DNA from: Toxorhynchites rutilus septentrionalis
Lineage: Eukaryota > Arthropoda > Insecta > Diptera > Culicidae
Assembly (NCBI RefSeq): GCF_029784135.1
Contig: NC_073745.1
Span: 237,183,664-237,247,663 of the forward strand
Direction of reading: 5' to 3'
DNA: 64,000 nt
Shown here: positions 20,329-31,500 of the stretch, in pieces
Layout: each line of letters begins with the position of its first letter
How positions within the stretch are numbered: the stretch's first letter is position 1
The notes under the pieces: model-generated
What the model was told of the DNA's origin: nothing
Database searches by the model: none
Seen by the model: only the letters and a program-made list of their open reading frames with translations
Translations under genes and position numbers: made by a program

Positions 20329-20589
20329 ACTAGCTGACCCGGCAAACTTCGTCCCGCCCACAACTGCTTTTCTGATTTAAATAATTTCGAACACTCACGT
20401 TCCCCGAAAATCGTTTTTCTGTGCGCGATCTATATTCGCAGTATATAATTTCTTTCTTGGCATGCACACCTGACACGAGCTGACACACTTCAATCCTAAT
20501 ACTGACTGTTCAAATCCGTTGCTTCGTTCTCGTTCTTGGGTTAAATTGTGTGGAACGGACACCAAATCATTTTTATTTATGTAAATCAA

Positions 20590-20590
<1 letters not shown>
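20329..20590 (+). repeat. ACTAGCTGACCCGG-ended repeat, left part
   Basis: Starts ACTAGCTGACCCGGCAAACT followed by TCGTCCCGCCCA. The inverse complement of this end lies at 27249-27281. It is followed by (TA)n and, beyond a mariner, by the CTGTCTGTC block at 22303. This arrangement resembles dispersed repeats found widely in insects. I do not assign a superfamily. Confidence 0.6.

Positions 20591-20591
<1 letters not shown>

Positions 20592-20660
<69 letters not shown>
20592..20660. repeat. (TA)n microsatellite
   Basis: Uninterrupted TA tract of about 69 bp ending at a mariner terminus. Confidence 0.95.
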
Positions 20661-20663
<3 letters not shown>

Positions 20664-20745
20664 GTTGGGGAAAAAGAAATATCGTATTTCTGATCGAAAT
20701 TTGACGCTTTATTTAGCATACTTAAAATTATTCAATTAAAGACAA
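20660..20745. repeat. Truncated mariner terminus in (TA)n
   Basis: TTGGGTTGGGGAAAAAGAAA and the next roughly 65 bases are nearly identical to the left end of the mariner at 21090. No internal mariner sequence follows, only repeat sequence (AAATTTGGCTCCATTTGATT). Confidence 0.8.
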
Positions 20746-20979
20746 ATATCCAAAAACTCAAACAAATTCCAATAACTTCACATGCCAAATTTGGCTCCAT
20801 TTGATTGATTAGTTTTCGAATTATGTAGAAATTTGTTTTTTTTCATTTGTATGGTAGCCTCCCCTTAGAGAGGAGGGAGGAGTGTCGAACCGCCATAGAA
20901 ACATTTATCGATCCCTAGAACCTCTATATGCTAAGTTTAATTCAATTTGTTTAATAAAAATATTTATTGCTCCCTAAAA

Positions 20980-22296
<1,317 letters not shown>

Positions 22297-22302
22297 TATA
22301 TA

Positions 22303-23400
22303 GAAATGGAGTGATGTCTGTCTGTCTTTCTGTCTGTCTGATTCTTAAGGACTCAAAAACTATTGAACCGATCGACATGAAAATTGGTATGTAGGGGTTT
22401 TTGGGGTCGTACAAATGAAACACAATTTTCTGCATTACTTGGGAATTAATCAAGCATATGAAACCAAATTTGGCCTGTGGAGGTGTCAGGGTGTAATAAA
22501 TGATTCTATGATATTCCTCCCCCTTCTCTTGGGGGGGTCTGCCATACAGAAGAAACAGAAATTTCTGCATTACTCGAGAATTAATCAAGCAAATAAAATC
22601 AAATTAAGCATATGGAGGTTTTAGGGTGCAATGAATGTTTCTATGGTGGTTAGATACCCCACTTCCCTCTCTAACGGGGGGCTGCCATACAAATTGTTGG
22701 AGACAACTGTATTCTGTTGGAGTGGCTCCACCTATGAGCGGCTCCCTACGACGCGGGGCTCTCGAGTGACAGTTGCCTGTTACTCTGACGATGCTGTATG
22801 GCGCATAGATGTGTGTGATGACAGTTGTCATATTGTCTAGACACTTCCGTTTCAATCGTTAATTGTAAGGTCTGCCAATGTAATACCTCGTGTTCTTTTA
22901 CAATAATAAATTATATTTTAATGTGTTAATGGCGCGTCAGTATTCCCAATGAAAGACCATTGTATTTACAACTTGACACCTCTCAAATACAAAACAAATG
23001 AAACACAAATTTCTGTATCAATCGGAAATTAATCAAGCAATTGGAAACAAATTTAGCATATGGAGGTTTTAGGGAGCAATAAATATTTTTATTAAACAAA
23101 TAGAATTAAACTTAGCATATAGAGGTTTTAGGGATCGATAAACGTTTCATACAAATGAAAAACAAATTTCTACATAACTCGAAAACTAATCAATCAAATG
23201 GAGCCAAATTTGGCATGTGAAGTTTTTGGAATATGAGAAATGTTTCGATGATGGTATGACACCCCTCCCTCCTATAAAATGGAGAGGAGGTCCCGTAAAA
23301 ATCATACGCACATTTCTACCAAACATGACAATTGATTTTTTTTTAATGTGATAAAAAGGAATTCCTATATCTTCTTCTATTTATATAAACAAAAATGGAT
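22303..23400 (+). repeat. CTGTCTGTC block with ~150-bp internal repeats
   Basis: Starts with GAAATGGAGTGATGTCTGTC and repeated CTGT words. It is followed by several diverged units with CATACAAATGAAACACAAATTTCTGCAT, GAATTAATCAAGCAAA, CCAAATTTGGCATGTG, GTTTTAGGGTGCAATAAATG and TCCTCCCCCTCTCT. The same units in the same orientation fill 25610-26990. Coding potential is absent. Confidence 0.75.
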
Positions 23401-23689
23401 CACCGAATGTGTTGATAAGAGCAAAACTCGAGAAAGGAATTGTCCGATTTAGGGACAATATATTAATTGATTCTTGTTTTCGCGAGAACAATACGAGATT
23501 TGTGTCCCTACTGCCAACGCACGTAGCGCATGTAGTTTGCATCGTGAATATTTTCTCGTGCTCAACTCAGTGCGGCCCGAGACAATTACATATTTGTTCC
23601 TCTCCCTATCTCCGTTATCTACAGTGTCGAACAATTGATTAAGAAAGTGACAAAACTTTGAATTCTAGTTGCAGTCAAAGAATTAGGGG

Positions 23690-24145
23690 TCGCGCGCATA
23701 ATTGCACGGAAACACAGTGATGGTCATCCGCAAAATGTTCAAGACAGGCAGCAGCCAACACGAAATCGCAGAGTACTTGGGACAATCCAAAACCTTCGTG
23801 TTAAATGCCCTCACCGAACGCAAAAAATTTGAAACGACTGGACACCCAAGGAAAACGACCGCGAAGGATGACTCTGCCATAAAGCGAACCTCCAAAAAAG
23901 ATCCCCTCAAAGCCTTGAAAAAGTACCGGGACGATCTTAATGTTTTGTTCGACACTGTACGTCATACCGTACCGTACCTGGGCCGAAAAAGAACTATTAA
24001 CGCTCAAATCCTTGAACTCCGAATGTAACGCTCTCGTTTTCTAAAATTTTAAAGTTACACGTGCAGAAATGATGTGGTGCAAAAATACAGAACCATTCTC
24101 CACCAGACGGGATGAAAATCGACGCGGTGCCTCCAACGAACCAAA
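23690..24145 (+). pseudogene. Tc1-like transposase N-terminal fragment
   Basis: The frame at 23702-24028 reads GNTVMVIRKMFKTGSSQHEIAEYLGQSKTFV...GHPRKTTAKDDSAIKRTSKKDPLKA, the paired-type helix-turn-helix and GRPRKTxxxDDRxIxR signature of Tc1 transposases. The frame then shifts and the DDE core is missing. It is a dead fragment. Confidence 0.7.
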
Positions 24146-25296
24146 TTGCATCACTGTGTGCAATATCTATTCAGCAGCTTCCAAAAAGTCTGCAGGATGG
24201 ACCGAGACTGTAACTTGAATAATGATGATCATGGTTTGTATTATAGAGGCTTTAAAATTTCTCAGCTCATTTGCCTCTAGTCTTGAAAAGGCCATTTGGA
24301 AAACCTCGCTGCCGTTTGATCGCTAGCTGGATGACTGGTGAACGGTGAATATTGTGAAATTTTGTTTATACTCGATAGATTCAAAACGGGCGGAGCTTAC
24401 ATTGCAATATTTTCTCTATCCACACTGTCCGCACAACGAAGGCTGCATTTGCTATTTATGAAAAACAGGTAATGAAGTTTTAGGGTTCCGTTATTGTTAC
24501 ACATACAAAATAGTGTAAAAAAGTAACGCCAGATGGGCCAACCAAAAGTGTCCGCGGTCCGCAAGTTGAGCATAGCTGGCCTGCGGGAACACCGTAACTT
24601 GAGCCATCTCACGTTATTTGCGCACTGAATATAGAAGTACCTTGTATTATTCGCTATATGTCGTCGTGGAAGGCAGCGACGTCTGCATACATGCCAGATA
24701 GGTCAAGAAATTCTGTCCAATCCAACGAGCCTATATAATCACACCGTGTGAAATCATACTCACTGCGAGCTGCTGGATTGTCGTGCGAACAGATCTGATC
24801 AAGGATTTGTATTGATGGTCGATTTTTAAACGGCTCTCCATGGACATATCCCATCTTATTTGAGGTGGGCCAAATGAGGGTTAATGACTTGTTGTGTAAA
24901 AATTACAAAGATGTACCACATTCACTAATAATTATCATTTTATTGGTAAAATGAACACTGATTATAACAAACTATATGTTTCGTTATTGAATTTGACAGT
25001 TGAGAACGCCTTTATCAAATACAATAAGTAAATTATTTCAATGATAAAGACTGGAATACTATGAAAAGAACAAAAACTGATAGACTTTGAGTCATCACGA
25101 AAACAATTTCTCTAATTGGAATCACTTGGAATATTTTTATCGACCAAATCAGACCAAATGCTATACCATGTTCTGATTATGCTAAATAATGCTTGCTTCC
25201 TGGTGGTGGAATGATATACATGATTCTCTCACATGCGTCTTTCACAACCGGTCTCTTATTCTCCCGTTTGCTGCCAGATGACACGCAACAGCCCGC
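24146..25296. other. Intergenic, includes repeat fragment at 24235-24330
   Basis: 24235-24330 is a copy of the GAGGCGAATGAACTG-type module found at 547-610. At 24520-24600 the sequence CAACTTGCGG...GGCCATCTGG-like recalls hAT interiors but is too short to name. The region immediately below 25297 should contain the p24 3' UTR on the - strand; a TTTATT (AATAAA on that strand) lies at about 24943. Confidence 0.4.
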
Positions 25297-25527
25297 CTAA
25301 ATCCTCATCTTACTGCTACCGCTTGTTTTCACGTCGAACAGCTTCCGCACGAAATACACCTGGATCGATGTGGTCACCATGATGACAACTATCTGAAGGA
25401 TGGACCACTTCTGCACATACGAGTTGTTGTCCAGAATGAGCGCATAGTCGCGCGCTTCCGTGTTCCTCGAGTACGACTGGTATTGGAACATGGCGTTCAG
25501 GTTGTGCTCCACCGTGGAAATTGTGTT
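25297..25527 (-). CDS. p24/TMED exon 3: stalk, membrane span, tail
   Basis: Starts after TTTCAG (- strand) with NTISTVEHNLNAMFQYQSYS and ends at TAG. It contains the SRNTEARDYAL stalk end, the span WSILQIVVIMVTTSIQVYFV and the tail. It lies between two blocks of the same dispersed repeat (22303-23400 and 25610-27281). Confidence 0.92.
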   Translation of the reverse strand, partial: NTISTVEHNLNAMFQYQSYSRNTEARDYALILDNNSYVQKWSILQIVVIMVTTSIQVYFVRKLFDVKTSGSSKMRI

Positions 25528-28500
25528 CTGAAATGATAAAAAAATAAGTTTTTTTCTCTTATAATAATCGAGAGTTTCGAAGTCTTAATGAAAATTTATC
25601 TAGGTTCAATCTATTATGCCATACAAACGAAACACAAATTTCTACATTACTCTAGAATTAATTAACCAAATGAAACGAAATTTGGCATGTGAAGGTTTTA
25701 GGGTGCAATAAATGTTTTTACGGTGGTTAGATACTCCTCCCCCTCTCTCAGGGGCCATACAAATGAAACACAAATTTCTGCATTACTCGAGAATTAATCA
25801 AGCAAACGAAACCAAATTTGGCATGTGGAGGGTTCAGGGTGCAATAAATGATTCTATGGTGGTTAGATACTCCTCCTCCCTCTCTTAGGGAGCTGCCATG
25901 ACGAATAGACACTCCTTCCGTCTGTTCAGTCCGAAAAACGCACTGAAAAGTATTCGCTCCGTAAGCCACGCCCACTTTAGTTTTGTCGAGATGCACTTGC
26001 CCAAATGAGGGTATATAAGGCGATGCACTAACCGCGAACTTCATTCAGTTTTATCTCGACCGTGTGACAAGCAACAAGGAAAAGTGAACACCATCAACAG
26101 TAGCGGAATAAATAGCAGCAGCATTGAACCAGCAGCATTATGATGTCAGCAGCAGTGGCAGAGCAAGAAGAATAAGAAGCAGCATTGCGTCAGCAGCTGT
26201 ATTGCGTCGCAACAGCATTACATCAGATCCAGTGTTACGTCAGCAGTAGTGGCAGAAGAAGAAAAATACGAAGAAGCAGCATTGCATCAGCGGCTATACT
26301 GCATCAGCAGCAGCGGGAGAAATATAACATCAGCAGCAGCAGCGAGTGAATTTGAACGTATCTGAACAATTCAGTGAGAATAATTACAATGAAAGCAGTG
26401 TAAATAAAGCATAACCCATGTCTCCATCTAGCACTACTCAAACCCAAAATCCATAAAGTCCATCCATCTTTTCAGAGCATGTAGAGAGTTTTCCATGCAC
26501 GGAGCGGAGCCAATGGGGCTCCCACCCGGCGATTAAGGCGTGAGGAACACGAGCGTTCCTTCCACGCACCCGTTGTGTCCAAGAGTGGATCAACACATCC
26601 TACATACAGTCCACCCCTAGTTCCCAGCAGACGGAACACCGTCTCTCTGAGGGGGGAGGGGGTCTCCCATACAAATGAAACACAAATTTCTGCCTAACTC
26701 TAGAACCAATCAAGCAAACGAAACCAAATTTGGCATGTGGAGGTTTTATGAAGAAGAAACATTTCTATGGTGGCTCGACACTCCTCCCCCCTCTCTTAGG
26801 GTAGGCTGTCATACAAATGAAAAACAAACTTCTGCATAACTCGAAAACTAATCAAGCAAATGGAGCCAAATTTGACATGTGAAGATTTTAGGGGGCACGA
26901 AACTTTTCTATGGTGAATAGACACTCCTCCCCCCTCTTTAAGGGGAGAAGAGGGGAGGGGTCTATCTTTGTTCTATCATATTTCCTGTATCAAACATTTA
27001 TTCCATGTAACGGAGAAACATGTTATTTGCAAATGGTTGAAAAATCTTGAACGAGAATTGTGTCTGAAAATAATCTGATATTATAATGATGAGTTTTGGT
27101 AGAAGTACTAGGATTTTTTTAGTAAAAGATAAATTCAACGGGGTCGATTAGAAGTTCAATCAATGAACAGTTCTGCGATTGGACTCATGAACTTGCGCTT
27201 AGTAAGAAAACGTGAATGTTTAAAGGTATTGATAACAAAAAACCAATTTTGGGCGGGACGAAGTTTGCCGGGCAAGCTAGTGTCCTTATAGGTTTCTCTA
27301 CTTACAGACGTTGGGCTTTCATCGTGACCTCGGAAGCTCAACCCATGTGAGCCGAGAAACTAACTCATGCCTGCATGCCTTTTCTGTTATCTGTTTTGCT
27401 GGGTTCTGAAACAGCAAACAAGGCCGACAAAATAGCTTTACTCTTGTCTCTGAACCACATAGCCACTTCGCGTTGTAAGCAGTAGCATTGAAGTTCCGTG
27501 TAACTATTTTACCGTTTAAAAGTCGTTTTCAACTTTTCCAATTTTGGCCGCGGAAAATCCATTTGCGCAAAAAGTAATTTCTCTCCCACAGTCCTTTTCG
27601 CAAACGGCCTTTTCAAAAGCTCATCGACCATATCCTGCCCAACAGTAACTATATTTACTTTAAATTTGTTATGATATATCGCGAATCTCAATCGGTACAC
27701 CAGAAAAAACTGGATGAAATTTAGTCATCTGGAGTGCGCCAATTCGACTGTGAAACTAAAGCGTGGATCTCCTCACATGCAATGAAAAATATGCACGAAA
27801 CATACGCTAAAACATTGACAATTTACTAGAGCGTGTGAGCGCTGCTCTATCTGTCCACCGAAAAAGTGCACAGAGACTGATGTCGATGTCGTGATAAATA
27901 ATCGGCACCAAGTGAGCTTTCAGAGAACTGCTATATCACCTTACATTCGGCACAAGCGCATCGATGGCGAATCCGGAGCGTGCATGGTTAGCTAAGTTCG
28001 GGAGAGAATTAAGAGAGACTCACGATGAGGAGATCTGATTGAACCCACAACCGTTCTCTTCTCTTGTGCACAAAGTCCACTGCACGAAATCGTTGCCAAC
28101 ACATTGGACCTGATCACGAACATCACTGTCGCAAACGCTTTCACGTCACTTACACTTCACTTAATCTTTTTGTGTCTATTATCATTGTCACGGACAGTTG
28201 CGTGTAAAAATAAACTCCGTGAAGTGAAAGAGTTCATTCCCATTTATAACAGACATGTCGGTTGCATAATATCGGGCGTTTGAACGTTATGTCGGTGGCA
28301 TAATTTCGGACGTTTGAACTTTGTGTATGTAAAATTAATAAGTGTATGAGATAATATTCCATTTAATTGAACGTATGTTTTAGAATGACAAGTTTGCGAT
28401 TATACCTCAATGAATCGGCATTTCAATCCAACTATTCGGACTCATTCCATGAATCATTTGCTGGTTGCGTTAGTTTGCTGAATCAAACGCTGGTTCAACT

Positions 28501-31500
28501 CGTTTGTCTTACTCGTTTGAATAGTGAGAAGTATTGAGTATAGGTTAACGTTAGAATTCTTTTTTAAGAACCATTTCTACAATTTATATTTTCTAATATA
28601 TTCTGTATCTCAGAATAAAGCCGAATTTATCCATCTCATGATCAGTATAATCTGAGCTATTTTATTTTTTATTTTTATTGGTATTCTGATGTTTAATCCT
28701 CTTATCCTTCCCATTCTCGTGTAATTTGATATACGTGACATGCGGTTTGATATAATTGTTTAAACAGAAACTCGTCAGTAGCGTCGGTCAGAAGCATAAT
28801 TTTCATATGAAACATCTGATGAGTTTCAAGGAATTTGCCAAAAGCAGAAAACGATTCAGATTTTCTTTAGAAGGATATTAAAATTATGGAAAAAGAACTA
28901 GAGAGTAATTTTAAAAATATTAATTTGAAAGCTTTGCAATGATAGATTCACATTTTCCTTATTTGAAACTTAAATATTCTTTCATTCAAAGTATGTCTTC
29001 AAAACAATATCGTTGAAAATATCTATTACGGAAAACAACAGATCAATGACCTTATTCGATTTAGCTATCGTCCTGATTCGGGCCTTGCCCACCAATTGCG
29101 AATGTTTGAATTACAAAAACCAGCTCTGCAATGTTGGAAAAACATTACAGTTATTATTTTGTATTCAAAATATGAACAAATCAATATTATACATAATCAA
29201 TCATAATGATCGTTTTGGGCCAGTGACCTTCATTGCCATTTTATGGGGTTGCAACTCTCTGTTAGTCTAATCCTTAAAATAGAAACAAAAAAATTCTACT
29301 CATTTAGGACAATCGAAATTAGACCTTTCGCCATGTTTCAATCGGTCTACGGGAGCTACATTTTTAGTCCTCAATTGCATCCCATAGTTCATTTATCGAG
29401 GCCAAATAAACAAATTTACATCCTTTGGATTCGTCAGAATTTCCCACCAAGCAGGTAAATTGCTGTTTGTTTATCTTTTCTTTCTTATAAAGCAAGACAA
29501 GATTCAAAATGTTAGCAAAAAAGCTAAATAAATCCGGAATAAAACTTACTCCATTCCGCGTGACTAGCTTTCACCATCTAAAACACAAGTGACAAATATA
29601 CTTGTTTTTCCCCGTCACGTGACAGTATCGTGGTATTCATAATAACACCGAGTTCATCAAAGTTGTCACGACGGATGAATTCTTCCGGATTCTACACACA
29701 CGGTGGCAGCCGTAATAACGTTGTATACAACTCACTTCGTTTTCACCGTGAAGTGACGTTCGTGATCAGGCCCATTAGCAGTTTAGTTAACCGGAGCTCC
29801 AACACATTGTTATCAATCTGTGTGTAGATATAGAGTAGATAGGAGCAATATTACCAGGCGGGGCGAAATGGGCCACCCTTCGTTTGGGCTTGTTATTGAA
29901 CCAATAACACTTATTTTCCAACAATTGTGTTAAAAATATTCTTATTCAGTATCTCAGTGAAACCCGTATTCAAACCCAACTGTTTTATAAAGATATTGAA
30001 AGAAATCTCACACTGACTAATTATCACGAAAAACATATAAAAAAGTAGTCAACACAATAAGCTCTGTACGCTTCATACTGAAATTTGTGACTCTGCTCTT
30101 TATATCAATTCGTACTGGTATTATTCCTGCAAATTTCCACTGATTTATTGCGCTTCTTTGCCGTTTCATGTAGAAGATCAGTTCATTTTTATTGAACTTA
30201 AATGTACGAGGCAGAATGGTCATACCTGCTTGGGACAGTATGACCAGGCATTTTTCCAACATAACCTGTAAATACAGCTGTCAAAATTTGTTGGAAATAG
30301 TAAGATGTGGAATCATGGTGCGAAATTATACCAGAACATCCGATTGTAAAAAGAGGTAACAAACCAGCTTGAACGCGGCCACCGAAGCAGTGAAGAGTGG
30401 TACATCAGTGTGACATGCAGTCTTAGTGCATTGTGTCCCACGAGAAACACTTAAACGTTATTTACAGTTGAGCAGATCCTTTGCAGCTCCAGCTGCTCGG
30501 ATCATTTAGTAATGTTTTTACGACGGAGCAAGAGAACGAGCTTGTAGATTATATTCTCTCTATGGAATCTCTCTATGGTGTTACGACGAAAGAAATCCGA
30601 AAACTGCCGTATAATTTGTCCTAAAGAAATGGTATTGGTATTTCTCACCCTTTCAATAGCAAAAGGTAATTAGCCGGAATAGATTGGCTGGCTGGTTTTC
30701 GAAAGTGTGACCCACAACTCTCACTTCCGACACCGGAAGCATCCTCCGCCGCCAGGGGTTCAATCGCGTTACAGTTGGGAAATTCTACGATTTACTAGAG
30801 GACGTACAGCAGAAATACAACATTCCACCTGAAAGACAATTCAACGTCGAGGAAACATCAGTGATTCCAGTATCTACCTTTTTTCCATAGGAGCAGCAGG
30901 TAAACTAAAAATTACTATCTTCATTCAACAGGTGCAGACCAAAAATTCCAAAATCCTAGCAATGCGGAGAAAATGGCGATGGGTACTGAGCCCGAAATAA
31001 GGATTATAGAAGCTTTCACAGGACACCCTATGTAGCTACCGTGGGGGCACAATTCGGTTTCTCTACGGGCGGCGATGGATGGAACCAATGCTATTCCCTG
31101 TTCCTGCTTTGAGTAACGTAAAATTGCAGTCCGATCACTTTGGTCATATTGTTATTTTTGTACATGTGAACTGGATGAAATCCAATGAGATACACGTGAA
31201 AGTTGCAAAAAAGAATAAACTTTCGTTTTAGGAGCTTATTACGTTCGTTCCTAACGAAAACATGCTTAAGTGATTGAATCAACTAACATGGTCATTAGAG
31301 TGCCAATAGATGTATGGGAAAAACTGACCCTCGAATTTTCAAAGCGAACTTGATTAAAAATGTTGATTTCCACGAAAAACTACCCTGTGCAAAATATCAG
31401 CTCAATCGGACTTCATTGAATAGTGTCGCACAGCGGTCAAAGTTTGAGTTTTTTGAAAACCGAAAAATCACCCAAGGGGAAAATCGGGGTCTTCAAAAAA

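Larger units (their letters stand above)
25610..26990 (+). repeat. Second block of ~150-bp internal repeats, with inserted CAG-rich segment
   Basis: Units with ACACAAATTTCTGCATTACT, CCAAATTTGGCATGTGGAGG, GCAATAAATGxTTxTATGGTGG and CTCCTCCCCCTCTCT recur at 25620, 25760, 26660 and 26820. Between 25900 and 26630 they are interrupted by promoter-like and CAG-rich sequence. The block lies in the long p24 intron, antisense to that gene. Confidence 0.75.

Noticed and set aside
22303..27000. Regular repeats resembling a CRISPR array
   Set aside because: The units are about 150 bp, diverged and part of a eukaryotic dispersed repeat; the host genes are split insect genes.
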